Translations under genes and position numbers: made by a program
From: Streptomyces sp. HmicA12
GTDB lineage: Bacteria; Actinomycetota; Actinomycetes; Streptomycetales; Streptomycetaceae
Assembly: GCF_000373565.1 (NCBI RefSeq)
Contig: NZ_KB891852.1
Span: forward strand, 186,001-250,000
Direction of reading: 5' to 3'
DNA: 64,000 bases
Shown here: positions 33,555 through 42,215 of the stretch, piece by piece
How the letters are laid out: the number at the start of each line of letters is the position of its first letter
How positions within the stretch are numbered: the stretch's first letter is position 1
Notes under the pieces: generated by a model
The model's input: the letters and a program-made list of their open reading frames with translations, nothing else
Told to the model about the DNA's origin: nothing
Database searches by the model: none

Positions 33555-33605
33555 GGCGAGGCGGGTGTCGCGGCGGGCGCTCGGCGGCGTACGCTGTTTG
33601 CCGCC

Positions 33606-34307
33606 ATGCCGTACGAAGCACCCACCCACACCGTCGAGCGCTCACTGCGCGCCACCACCGGTGCCAAGATCGTCGCCGGTGTCGACGAGGTCGGCCGCGG
33701 TGCCTGGGCCGGACCGGTCACCGTCTGCGCCGCTGTCACCGGACTGCGCCGCCCTCCCGAGGGCCTCACCGACTCCAAGCTGATCAGCCCCAAGCGCCGT
33801 GAGGCCCTCGCGGACGAGCTGGAGAGCTGGGTGACGGCGCACGCTCTCGGGCACGCGTCGCACGAGGAGATCGACGAGATGGGGATGACGGCGGCGCTCC
33901 GCCTCGCCGCCGTCCGTGCCCTCGAGGGCCTGCCGGTGCGGCCGGATGCCGTGATCCTCGACGGGAAGCACGACTACCTGGGTGCTCCCTGGCAGGTTCG
34001 TACGGTGATCAAGGGTGACCGTTCCTGCATCGCCGTCGCCGCGGCGTCGGTGATCGCCAAGGTTCGCCGCGACAAAATGATGGCCGAACTGGGCATCGAC
34101 CATGCAGACTTCGGGTTTGCGGCCAACGCCGGATACCCGTCGCCGGTGCATCGCGCCGCGCTGGAGGAGCGGGGGCCCACCCCGTACCACCGGCTCTCGT
34201 GGGCGTATCTTGATGCGCTGCCCCAGTGGCAGCACCTCAAGAAGGCCCGCAGCTGGGCGGACGTGAGTGTTCCGCAAATCGAAGGCCAACTCGGCTTCGA
34301 CTTCTGA
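33606..34307 (+). CDS. rnhB: ribonuclease HII
   Basis: 233 aa. Removes RNA from RNA/DNA hybrids and misincorporated ribonucleotides. Catalytic acidic residues visible in AGVDEVGRGAWAGPV (Asp-Glu, about residues 23-37), ILDGKHDYLG (Asp, about 118) and the later FAANAGYPSP region; the tail is normal. ATG 33606 lies 10 nt after TACGCT (33590-33595), so its 5' leader is very short. Starts 51 bp after the TetR gene and probably has its own promoter. Confidence 0.95.
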   Translation: MPYEAPTHTVERSLRATTGAKIVAGVDEVGRGAWAGPVTVCAAVTGLRRPPEGLTDSKLISPKRREALADELESWVTAHALGHASHEEIDEMGMTAALRLAAVRALEGLPVRPDAVILDGKHDYLGAPWQVRTVIKGDRSCIAVAAASVIAKVRRDKMMAELGIDHADFGFAANAGYPSPVHRAALEERGPTPYHRLSWAYLDALPQWQHLKKARSWADVSVPQIEGQLGFDF

Positions 34308-34358
34308 CCACCACGTTCGCACTGATGTGCCACCCGCTGGCGCGAACCACACCTGCGT

Positions 34359-34372
34359 TTGATAGATATCAA
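34359..34372. promoter_or_regulatory. small palindrome before the Pro-rich unknown gene
   Basis: TTGATA-GA-TATCAA, perfect 6-bp arms, AT-rich in a GC-rich context and 3 nt upstream of the ATG at 34376. Could be part of a promoter or operator. Confidence 0.4.
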
Positions 34373-34375
34373 CTC

Positions 34376-35011
34376 ATGCCTCTCATTCCCGAGGAGCCTC
34401 AGATTCACGAGAGCGCCCAGGGTCCCCGCGTCACGCCGGCCGCCAGCCGCACCGCGCCGACCCCTCGTCCTGTACCCGGCCCGCGTCCCGCGGCGCCGTC
34501 GCGACCCGGTCGTCCGGGTCCCGCAAGGCCCACGCCGCCCGCGCAGCGCACGTCGCGCGAGTCGGCCGGGTCCCCCCAGCCGGGGGCGAACGCCCCTGCC
34601 ACGCCTTCGACTTCGGTCGCTCAGCCGCAGATCCAGCTCATCCCGGCCTCGGTCGAGGGTGCGCTGGACGCGGCCGAGGAAGCCGTCGACCTGCTGCTCG
34701 ACTCCGGTCGCGCGCCGGGCGAGGTGCTGGTCCTCACGACCGGTGACCCGCACCCGTGGGCCACACACGAGCTGTCCTTCGGAGCGGATTCCTACTGGGC
34801 CCAGCACGACGCGGGAGACGATGTCTTCTACGCCGACGCCTCCGCCCTGGATCGTGCCGCCGCGCGTCCGGTGGTCGTCGTCGCCCTGAACGGTGGCCCC
34901 GACGAGAGTGCCGCGACGGCACTGCCGCTGGCTCTCGGCCGGGCCGGTGCCCTGCTGATCGTCTGTGGCGACCCGCAGCGCATCAACTCGCTGCTGGGCG
35001 CCGGGGTCTGA
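34376..35011 (+). CDS. conserved-type unknown protein with Pro/Ala-rich linker
   Basis: 211 aa, not recognised. Residues about 15-85 are a Pro/Arg/Ala-rich disordered segment. From QIQLIPASVEGALDAAEEAVD on there is a compact alpha/beta domain of about 125 aa with alternating hydrophobic strands (GEVLVLTTGDPHPW, RPVVVVALNGG, GALLIVCGDP). It recalls the nucleotide-handling C-terminal part of helicases, but no motif is complete. ATG 34376 is chosen because the domain and linker fit; no strong RBS. Confidence 0.7.
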   Translation: MPLIPEEPQIHESAQGPRVTPAASRTAPTPRPVPGPRPAAPSRPGRPGPARPTPPAQRTSRESAGSPQPGANAPATPSTSVAQPQIQLIPASVEGALDAAEEAVDLLLDSGRAPGEVLVLTTGDPHPWATHELSFGADSYWAQHDAGDDVFYADASALDRAAARPVVVVALNGGPDESAATALPLALGRAGALLIVCGDPQRINSLLGAGV

Positions 35012-35107
35012 CGCACGGCTTGCCGGCTGCCCGCACCGCTCGACGGTGATCGGGGAGCCCGGCAGGCCGGTGCGGGCCCGTGGTCGTACGGGCGGCGGCC
35101 GTGCGGC

Positions 35108-35746
35108 TCAGCGAGCCGCCGCGCGGCGGAGCATCTCCGTCGCGGCTCCACCGGTGCGCGGCGCGGACTGCTCGCCGCCGCCGAACACCTCGGCGACGGA
35201 CCCGACGCTGGGCCGTCGGCCGCCACGGCCCTCGCCCAGCACCTGCCAGCCGTCACGCGTCATCGTGATGTACGCCCCGCAGCGCAGGCCGTGCAGAGTG
35301 CACGCGTCGCGCAGCCCCCACATCCACGCCCCGTCCTCCTCCGTCCAACGAGTGTCCCCCTCCCGGCAGTAGAGCAGGACCGCTGTGCGGACCGGGGTGC
35401 GGCGACGCAGATCGTGCGGGATGACCCGGCGCAGCTGCGACAGCAGGGCGTTGCGGAACGTCCAGCCGTCGGTGGCGTTCTCACGACGGGTGAACGAGGC
35501 GCTCGCCCGCAGTCGTTCCTCCGGATCGAGGACCGCCACGACGGCGGTGCGCGGAATCGGTCGGTGGCGGGTGTGCAGGCCGCTGACAACCTCGCGCGGG
35601 TTGCGCAGCAGCGGTATTCCGGCTGCCGCCCACTCCGTGGGTTCCAGCAGCCTGGTCGGTCGGTTGACGGAATCGGCGGACCTCTCGGCGCGCATCGAGG
35701 ACACGGACATCGATGCCGCCGAGGACGGAGCGAATCCGAAGGTCAC
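35108..35746 (-). CDS. unknown protein
   Basis: 212 aa, no domain recognised. Trp/Arg-containing soluble sequence: LLEPTEWAAAGIPLLRNPREVV, VAVLDPEERLRASASF, RTAVLLYCREGDTRWTEEDGAWMWGLRDA. The C-terminus is basic. GTG 35746 is preferred because GGAGG lies 3 nt upstream; ATG 35710 is an alternative with poorer context. Convergent with the Pro-rich gene to its left and downstream of recQ on the same strand. The 217-bp gap towards recQ shows no further features. Confidence 0.65.
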   Translation of the reverse strand: MTFGFAPSSAASMSVSSMRAERSADSVNRPTRLLEPTEWAAAGIPLLRNPREVVSGLHTRHRPIPRTAVVAVLDPEERLRASASFTRRENATDGWTFRNALLSQLRRVIPHDLRRRTPVRTAVLLYCREGDTRWTEEDGAWMWGLRDACTLHGLRCGAYITMTRDGWQVLGEGRGGRRPSVGSVAEVFGGGEQSAPRTGGAATEMLRRAAAR

Positions 35747-35963
35747 GGTCCTCCCTTCGGCTACACGCCCACACGGGCGGGGTCGGACTGGGGGAGCGCA
35801 CCGCGGCACAGCTCTATCCGGACCACGGGGGAGCCACGCGGGGAGCAGCTCCAATTCTTCCCGTCGCGCTGGCGCACGGCAACGAGCAATTGAGGCCGGG
35901 GACCGGAATTTGGCGATGCGTCGCCAATATCCCTGCCCAAAGGTCGGGTGCCTGACGCGTGCC

Positions 35964-38126
35964 TCAGCCCTGAACCGCGAGGACCAGCGGCAACACCCCC
36001 TCGGCTCCGGCCCGACGCAGCAGCCGGGCTGCCATCGCCAGCGTCCAGCCGGTCTCCGTGAAATCGTCGACGAGGAGCACCGGGCCACTCGCCCGCGCGA
36101 GCGCCTCGGTCACCTCGGCCGGCAGCGTGAGGGTGCCGTCGAGGGCGCGCAGCCGCTGCGCGCTGTTGCTGCGGGGGATGTGCGCGGTGTCGCTTCCGGG
36201 GGCGTACTCGACACGCCCCAGCACCGGCATGCGACCGACCTGCGCGATGCCCGCGCCGAGCGACTCGATGAGCTGCGGGCGCATGTGCGAGGCCATGGTC
36301 ACGACGCCCACCGGGCGTGGCTGCGCGTCGGCGGCGCCGGACGCCCAGCCTCCGGGGCCCTTGGCCCAGTCCGCCAGGACCTCCACGACGGCCCGCGCCA
36401 CATCGTCGGGCACCGGTCCGTCCGGCGCCTGGGGCGTGAGCATCGGGCGCAGCCGGTTTCCCCAACCGATGTCCGAGAGGCGGCCGAGCGCCCGCCCGGC
36501 ACCCGCCAGTTCGCCTGCGGGGATACGTCCCTTGAGGTCGATGCCGACCGCGGCGAGCCCGGTGGGCCACATCTTGCGGGGCTCCACCTCCACGCCGGGG
36601 CGTCCGAGTTCACCTCGCGCCGAGCTCAGCGCAGCGGGCGAGACGGAAGGGTCGAACCGCGGCTCCGCACAGTTGTCGCACCGCCCGCAGGGCGCCGCCG
36701 CCTCGTCGTCGAGCTGGCGGCGCAGGAACTCCATCCGGCAGTCGGTCGCCGTCGCGTACTCGCGCATCGCCTGTTGCTCGGCCTCACGCTGCTTGGCGAC
36801 CCACGCGTAGCGCTCGGTGTCGTACACCCAGGGCTGTCCCGTGGCGATCCAGCCACCCTTCACGCGATGCACGGCCCCGTCCACGTCCAGAACCTTGAGC
36901 ATGGTCTCCAGGCGCGAGCGGCGCAGCTCCACCAGCGGTTCGAGGGCCGGGAGCGAGAGCGGCCGGTCGGACTGCGCGAGAACGTCCAGGGTGCGGCGCA
37001 CCTGCTCCTCCGGCGGGAAGGCGAGCGAGGCGAAGTAGCGCCAGATCGCCTCGTCCTCCTTGCCGGGCAGCAGCAGTACCTCCGCGTGCTCGACGCCACG
37101 CCCCGCGCGTCCCACCTGCTGGTAGTACGCGATCGGCGAGGAGGGGGAGCCGAGGTGGACGACGAAGCCGAGGTCCGGCTTGTCGAACCCCATGCCCAGC
37201 GCGGACGTGGCGACCAAGGCCTTCACCCGGTTCGCCAGCAGATCCTCCTCCGCCTGCTGCCGGTCCGCGTTCTCGGTCTTCCCCGTGTACGACGTCACGG
37301 TGTGCCCGCACTGACGCAGGTATGCGGTGACCTCCTCGGCGGCGGCGACCGTGAGGGTGTAGATGATCCCGGATCCCGGCAGCTCGTTCAGGTGATCGGC
37401 CAGCCAGGCCAGCCGGTGTGCGGCGTCCGGCAGCTGCAGCACGCCGAGACTGAGGCTCTCGCGGTCGAGGGTGCCGCGCAGCACGAGCGCGTCCGAGCCG
37501 CCACCGGTGCCGAGCTGATCGGCGACATCGGCCGTCACCCGGGCGTTGGCCGTCGCCGTCGTGGCCAGCACCGGGACGTCCCGCGGCAGATCGGCGAGCA
37601 TCGTGCGCAGCCGGCGGTAGTCGGGCCGGAAATCGTGCCCCCAGTCCGAGATGCAGTGCGCCTCGTCGACCACGAGCAGGCCGGTGGCCGCGGCCAGTTG
37701 AGGCAGGACGTTGTCCCGGAAGTCGGGGTTGTTCAGCCGCTCCGGGCTGACCAGGAGCACGTCCACCTCGCCCGCCGCGACCTCGGCGCGGACGGCGTCC
37801 CACTCCTCGGTGTTCGACGAGTTGATCGTCCGGGCGCGGATGCCCGCCCGCTCCGCGGCCTCCACCTGGTTGCGCATCAGCGCGAGCAGGGGGGACACGA
37901 TCACCGTCGGACCGCTGCCGCGCTCGCGCAGCAGGGCCGTCGCGACGAAGTACACCGCGGACTTGCCCCAGCCCGTGCGCTGTACGACGAGGGCGCGTCT
38001 GTGCTCGGCGACCAGCGCCTCGATCGCACGCCACTGGTCCTCGCGCAGCCGGGCCGTACCGCTCGGGTCTCCGACGAGGCGGGCGAGTACGACATCGGCC
38101 GCCGTCCGCAGATCTTCGTTGCTCAT
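35964..38126 (-). CDS. RecQ-type ATP-dependent DNA helicase fused to a phosphoribosyltransferase-like domain
   Basis: 720 aa. Helicase core: REDQWRAIEALV (motif 0), TGWGKSAVYF (motif I), VSPLLALMRNQV, DEAHCISDWGHDFRPDY (motif II, about residues 153-169), TSALGMGFDKPDLGFVVH, YYQQVGRAGR (motif VI). The zinc cluster CRMEFLRRQL...CGRCDNC follows. No HRDC is evident. The last roughly 160 residues carry VLLVDDFTETGWTLAMAARLL, the PRPP-binding signature of type I phosphoribosyltransferases (ComF/PRT-like). ATG 38126 gives the family-like start MSNEDLR; RBS is poor. Divergent from the DUF4192 gene across two DnaA boxes. Confidence 0.92.
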   Translation of the reverse strand: MSNEDLRTAADVVLARLVGDPSGTARLREDQWRAIEALVAEHRRALVVQRTGWGKSAVYFVATALLRERGSGPTVIVSPLLALMRNQVEAAERAGIRARTINSSNTEEWDAVRAEVAAGEVDVLLVSPERLNNPDFRDNVLPQLAAATGLLVVDEAHCISDWGHDFRPDYRRLRTMLADLPRDVPVLATTATANARVTADVADQLGTGGGSDALVLRGTLDRESLSLGVLQLPDAAHRLAWLADHLNELPGSGIIYTLTVAAAEEVTAYLRQCGHTVTSYTGKTENADRQQAEEDLLANRVKALVATSALGMGFDKPDLGFVVHLGSPSSPIAYYQQVGRAGRGVEHAEVLLLPGKEDEAIWRYFASLAFPPEEQVRRTLDVLAQSDRPLSLPALEPLVELRRSRLETMLKVLDVDGAVHRVKGGWIATGQPWVYDTERYAWVAKQREAEQQAMREYATATDCRMEFLRRQLDDEAAAPCGRCDNCAEPRFDPSVSPAALSSARGELGRPGVEVEPRKMWPTGLAAVGIDLKGRIPAGELAGAGRALGRLSDIGWGNRLRPMLTPQAPDGPVPDDVARAVVEVLADWAKGPGGWASGAADAQPRPVGVVTMASHMRPQLIESLGAGIAQVGRMPVLGRVEYAPGSDTAHIPRSNSAQRLRALDGTLTLPAEVTEALARASGPVLLVDDFTETGWTLAMAARLLRRAGAEGVLPLVLAVQG

Positions 38127-38177
38127 GCCCCCATGCAACCCGATGGCACTGACATCGCGCGAATGAGCCCGCGGAGC

Positions 38178-38186
38178 TGTGGACAA
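38178..38186 (-). promoter_or_regulatory. DnaA box 1 (perfect Streptomyces type)
   Basis: TGTGGACAA, complement of TTGTCCACA, the preferred Streptomyces DnaA box. Located in the recQ/DUF4192 divergent gap. Confidence 0.72.
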
Positions 38187-38210
38187 CTTGTGTCGTGTCC
38201 CTGATCGAGG

Positions 38211-38219
38211 TTATCCACA
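38211..38219 (+). promoter_or_regulatory. DnaA box 2
   Basis: TTATCCACA, the classical strong DnaA box, in opposite orientation to box 1 and 24 bp from it. Confidence 0.72.
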
Positions 38220-38259
38220 GGGCAAAACGGAATTCTGGGATCCGGTGCATGGTCGTCGC

Positions 38260-39672
38260 ATGACGAATCACATCGAGCCCGTCGGTACGACCGGCGCGGC
38301 CAAGATCACTCTGCGCACGGCCGGTGAACTCGCCGAGGCGCTTCCGTACTTGCTCGGGTTCAGGCCCGACGACAGCGTCGTCCTCGTCGCCCTGTACAAG
38401 GGGCGGTTCGGTGGTCGCGTACGTCTCGGCATCCCCGAGCGTCCGGAGGACTGGCCGTCCGTCGCGCAGCAACTCGCCCGCTGCCTGGTCGTCGGATGCG
38501 AGCGCAGGGACGGACGGCCGGACAGCGTGGTCGCTTTCCTCTGCCAGGACGCGGTACCACCGGGCGAGGCGCCCGGACCGGCGGTCATGGAGCGGCTGCG
38601 ACCACTCGCCCAGCTCCTGCGGACGGAGTGCGGCGCTCTGGACGTACCGGTGACCGAGGCGCTCTGCCTCTCGGACGGGCGGTACTGGTCCTACTGCTGC
38701 CCGCGCCCTCAGTGCTGCCCGCCCGAGGGCAACGCCATCGCCGTGGACGGTACGTCCGTGATGGCGGCGACGGCCGCGTACGCGGGCATTCATGTACGGG
38801 AATCCATGGGCGAGTTGAAGGCACGGCTGGCTCCCTTGGAGACGGCCCTCGTCGCGGACCAGACGCGCGCCCTGGACGCGGCGGCCATGGACCTCGTCCC
38901 GCGCATCCTTGCCGGAGCTCCGCGTGAGGAGGTGGAGGAACAGACCCTCGACCTGGCCGGCCGCGTCATGCGCCGTCTCGCGGACGTTCCACCTGCCGAG
39001 GATGCTCTGGACGCGGACCTCAAGGACGACGAACTGCTGGCGCACGACGAGGCGGCCGCGCTGATTCTCGGCCTTCAGGACAGGCTGACCAGGGACCGCG
39101 CAGCCGAGTGGATGGAGGGCGAGGAAGCCCCCGCGGCGCTGCGGCTGTGGCGGGCCTTGGCGCGGCGTTGCGTCGGACCCTACGGAGAGCACGCCGCGGC
39201 GCCGCTCACCCTCGCCGGCTGGGTGGCCTGGTCGCTCGGCGACACCGTCGAGACGGACCAGGCGCTGGAGATGGCACTCACCGTCGATCCGCACTACAAG
39301 TTCGCCCGGCTGCTCAACGAGGCCCGTGCCGAGGGGATCGACCCGGAGCCGGTGAGGAGCTCACTGCGCACTGTGCGGGCGGATCGAGAGGCAGAGTCCG
39401 GCACGCAGGGCGCCGTCCTCGAAGTCGCGACCCCACCAGGAGATGTGGAACGTGCCGATGCGGTCACCCGGGTCCCCGCCGTCGCGATGCCGGGAGGCGC
39501 CGCGGATCCGGGAATCTCCCGGGCCGCCCGCGGCCTTGAGGCGGCTCTGCGGCGAAGGGGTGAGCGGCGGTCCGGAGCGGGCAGCCGGCCGTCCAGGGCG
39601 GGAGCGCGTGCCACGCGACGCCCCTCGGGGCATCGCCGTATCGGGCGGCAGCGGGGCAGGGGCGACGGATGA
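38260..39672 (+). CDS. DUF4192 family protein
   Basis: 470 aa. Begins with the family pattern KITLRTAGELAEALPYLLGFRPDDSVVLVAL; a Cys-rich stretch YCCPRPQCCPPEGN (about residues 147-160) could bind metal. The middle is helical. A tetratricopeptide-like end (GDTVETDQALEMALTVDPHYKFARL) precedes a very basic tail rich in Arg/Gly (about residues 425-470). Function unknown. ATG 38260 starts the conserved block; no clear RBS. Neighbour of recQ, from which it is divergent across two DnaA boxes. Confidence 0.8.
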   Translation: MTNHIEPVGTTGAAKITLRTAGELAEALPYLLGFRPDDSVVLVALYKGRFGGRVRLGIPERPEDWPSVAQQLARCLVVGCERRDGRPDSVVAFLCQDAVPPGEAPGPAVMERLRPLAQLLRTECGALDVPVTEALCLSDGRYWSYCCPRPQCCPPEGNAIAVDGTSVMAATAAYAGIHVRESMGELKARLAPLETALVADQTRALDAAAMDLVPRILAGAPREEVEEQTLDLAGRVMRRLADVPPAEDALDADLKDDELLAHDEAAALILGLQDRLTRDRAAEWMEGEEAPAALRLWRALARRCVGPYGEHAAAPLTLAGWVAWSLGDTVETDQALEMALTVDPHYKFARLLNEARAEGIDPEPVRSSLRTVRADREAESGTQGAVLEVATPPGDVERADAVTRVPAVAMPGGAADPGISRAARGLEAALRRRGERRSGAGSRPSRAGARATRRPSGHRRIGRQRGRGDG

Positions 39673-39849
39673 GCGGGGTAGCCCCCACAGCCGGGCCGCG
39701 ATGGTTCAGGGTGCTTCGGCGTTACTTGGGGCGGGGGCGCTCCGTTCACCTGTGTGGTGGCAGCGACGGCCGGGCAGAGCCGCCACACTCTTCGACAGCT
39801 CGGCAGCATGCCGGCGCCTCGCGCGACCGCGCGCGAAAGGAGGCACCCC
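39673..39849. other. intergenic stretch before the debranching-enzyme-like gene
   Basis: The 320-bp gap between the DUF4192 gene and ATG 39993. Apart from a possible 48-codon ORF (39850-39996) with a strong RBS I see no gene, palindrome or clear promoter here. Confidence 0.5.
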
Positions 39850-39996
39850 ATGCGGAAGCCGAAGCTGCGGCGCACCGCCACAGGCGGCGCATGCATATTC
39901 CGGCACGGTGTCTCTCCGGTGAGCGATGCGGTGCGCCCCGCTGGGAGCGAGCGGCGAACGCGACGGGAGCGGAAAGCAGGAGGAGAGAGGCCATGA
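39850..39996 (+). CDS. candidate 48-aa leader/small protein coupled to the next gene
   Basis: ATG 39850 follows an excellent RBS (AAAGGAGG, 6 nt spacing). The predicted peptide starts MRKPKLRRTATGGACIFRHG and is basic. Its stop overlaps the next start as ATGA (39993-39996), a typical translational-coupling arrangement. Against it: third-position GC (about 72 percent by my count) is lower than in neighbouring genes and it contains a rare ATA codon. No family recognised; may be a real small protein or simply a ribosome-loading leader. Confidence 0.4.
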   Translation: MRKPKLRRTATGGACIFRHGVSPVSDAVRPAGSERRTRRERKAGGERP

Positions 39997-42110
39997 CGTC
40001 CGACCTCACCCGGCCGTTCGCGCCGCAGGCGCAGGACGGCGACAGTGCCCGCAACCCCGCCGAGGGAGCGCTTCTGCTTCCGGCACGCTCCCAACCGACC
40101 TCGCCATCGGGCAGGTCGGCCACCCAACCGGCGCCGCCATCCGCCCCCGTTCCGCGGCGTAGCAGTGAACTGCCTCCCGCCCACCGGTCGTTGATCTGCG
40201 TCAGCCTGCCCGGGCTCGCGATCTCCTCGGAGCGGGGCCAGCTGACGGCGCAGGGACTGGAAGGGTTCTACCGCGCGGGACGCCGACTCGTGTCGCGCTG
40301 CCAGCTCCGCGTGTTCGGGCGTGAGCCGGTCGCCGTCCAGGCCCGCATGATCTCCGCGGACCGTGCCCGCTTCATGGCCACCATCAGGGCGTCCCCCGAT
40401 GCCGGGCCCGACCCGGACGTCGTCGTGCAGCGGATCCGGCACGCCGACGGTACGGAGCGGATCACGCTGCACAGCTCCGCTCCGCGTCCCCTGCGGGTGC
40501 CTCTCGAAGTGGCACTCGGCACCGACCTGGCCGAGCTCGGCGCGGTGGCCGCCGGACACCCCGGCCGGGAACTGCCCGCGACGGTGCATGACGCGGGGCT
40601 GCGCTGGTCCTCGCCCACCGGCCACGCCGTGGTCACGGCCACGCCTCCGCCCACCGACGCACTCGCCTCCGCCGGCCTGCTCCGCTGGGAGTTCGAGCTG
40701 CCGCCGGGCGGTGCGCGCACCGTGGAGCTGCGGATCCGGGCGGACGGCGTGGGAAGCGGCAGAGGCACGGGCCACAGCGCGGTCCGGCCATTCGCCCCGG
40801 CTCAGGCGCACGGGGACGACCCGCGCGTGGGCCCACTGCTGCGGACGTGCGTCGACGACCTTCAGGCGCTGCTGGTGCGCGACCCCGCGCACCCGTCTGA
40901 TGTCCACCTGGCGGCGGGGGCGCCCTGGCGCTGCGGCCTGGCGCCGGTGGAGGCCCTGGCCGCCGCCAGGATGGCGCTTCCCCTGGGCACCCGCTTGGCC
41001 GCCGGTACGTTGCGGACGCTCGCGCGTACCCAACTGGGTCAGCCAGGGCCGGAGTTCGGCAGGCTGCCGGGACCGTTGAGGCATGCAGGCGCGCTGCTGC
41101 CTCCGAGCTGCACCGGGATCGAGGCCACCCTGCTGTTCCCCGTACTCCTTGCGGAGGCCAGACGCTGGGGCCTCGCCGAGCAGGAAACAGCGGAACTGCT
41201 GCCCGCAGCCGAGCGCTGTCTGCAATGGCTGCGGACCGCCACCCGGGAAGGGCTGTATCTGCCGGACCCGGGCCCGGGAGGCCTGCTGCGCTGCGAGACC
41301 CAGGCACAGGCCCACCGGGCCGCCCTGCTCGGCGCGGACCTGCTCGACGCGTACGGCAGGCCCGGAAGCGCCGAGCTCCGCCAGTGGGCGGAGGAACTGA
41401 GGCGGCGCTTCAGGGAGGACTTCTGGGTCGACGACCGTGGCGGCGGCCGGCCGGCGGCAGCCCGTACGCCGTCCGGTCGCCCCGTCCCTCATCTGGGCAG
41501 CGGCGCCGCGCACCTCCTGGACACCGGGCTGCTGGGAGCGGGTGTCTGCGCGCCGGGGCTCCTGGACAAGGTGCAGACCGAACAACTCGCGAGACTGCTC
41601 GGCGGTCCCGGGCTCGACTCGGGGTGGGGACTGCGGACCCTGGAGGCCAAGGAGGCGTTGTACAACCCGTTCGGGCACCGTGCCGGTGCGGTGCGCGTCC
41701 ACGAGACGGCGATCGCCGTCTCGGGCCTGTCGGCCGCCGGTTACGAGAAGGAAGCGACGTCCTTGCTCAGAGGCACACTGGCCGCGGCGGAGGCCTTCGA
41801 CCTCCGGCTGCCCGAGATGTACGCGGGGGAGCAGCGCGTCGAGGGCGGTGCCCCGCTGCCGCACCCGGCCGCCTGCAGACCGGCCGCCGTCGCCGCGGCC
41901 GCCGGGGTGCATCTCCTGGCCGCACTCGTCGGCATCCGACCGGACGCGCCCGCCCGGACGGTGGCGTTGTCGCCCGTACGGGGCGCCCCGCTCGGTGAGC
42001 TCGGGCTGACAGGGCTGCGCGTCGCGGGGGACACGTTCTCCGTGCGCGTCAGCCGGTTGGGACTCGCGATGGTCGAGGAGGCCGCGGACACCCTGCAGCT
42101 GGGCGTGTGA
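39993..42110 (+). CDS. glycogen debranching enzyme-like glycoside hydrolase (N-terminal domain type)
   Basis: 705 aa, resembling actinobacterial 'glycogen debranching N-terminal domain' proteins with an (alpha/alpha)6-barrel glucosidase part. The N-terminal beta domain (about 55-250: SLICVSLPGLAISSERGQL, RWEFELPPGGARTVELRI) is followed by a helical barrel from about 280 on (GAPWRCGLAPVEALAAARMALPLGTRLAAGTL, WGLRTLEAKEALYNPFGHRAGAVRVHETA, LPEMYAGEQ). The first roughly 50 residues are disordered. RBS AGGAGGAGAGAGG precedes ATG 39993. Exact substrate not determined. Confidence 0.82.
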   Translation: MTSDLTRPFAPQAQDGDSARNPAEGALLLPARSQPTSPSGRSATQPAPPSAPVPRRSSELPPAHRSLICVSLPGLAISSERGQLTAQGLEGFYRAGRRLVSRCQLRVFGREPVAVQARMISADRARFMATIRASPDAGPDPDVVVQRIRHADGTERITLHSSAPRPLRVPLEVALGTDLAELGAVAAGHPGRELPATVHDAGLRWSSPTGHAVVTATPPPTDALASAGLLRWEFELPPGGARTVELRIRADGVGSGRGTGHSAVRPFAPAQAHGDDPRVGPLLRTCVDDLQALLVRDPAHPSDVHLAAGAPWRCGLAPVEALAAARMALPLGTRLAAGTLRTLARTQLGQPGPEFGRLPGPLRHAGALLPPSCTGIEATLLFPVLLAEARRWGLAEQETAELLPAAERCLQWLRTATREGLYLPDPGPGGLLRCETQAQAHRAALLGADLLDAYGRPGSAELRQWAEELRRRFREDFWVDDRGGGRPAAARTPSGRPVPHLGSGAAHLLDTGLLGAGVCAPGLLDKVQTEQLARLLGGPGLDSGWGLRTLEAKEALYNPFGHRAGAVRVHETAIAVSGLSAAGYEKEATSLLRGTLAAAEAFDLRLPEMYAGEQRVEGGAPLPHPAACRPAAVAAAAGVHLLAALVGIRPDAPARTVALSPVRGAPLGELGLTGLRVAGDTFSVRVSRLGLAMVEEAADTLQLGV

Positions 42111-42190
42111 CCGCCTCTGGCCGGGCGTCCGCGCCCGCGACGCGGCCCTGTGACCAAGTGCGGAACCATGAGCGAAGGGAGTGTTTATCG

Positions 42191-42205
42191 TCAGGCAGAC
42201 GACTA
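42191..42205. promoter_or_regulatory. palindrome overlapping the promoter of the Nudix regulator
   Basis: TCGTC-AGGCA-GACGA inverted repeat (42189-42203 region) directly upstream of the -10 box TATGAT (42204-42209). Position suits an autorepressor operator. Confidence 0.5.
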
Positions 42206-42215
42206 TGATCGTTCC

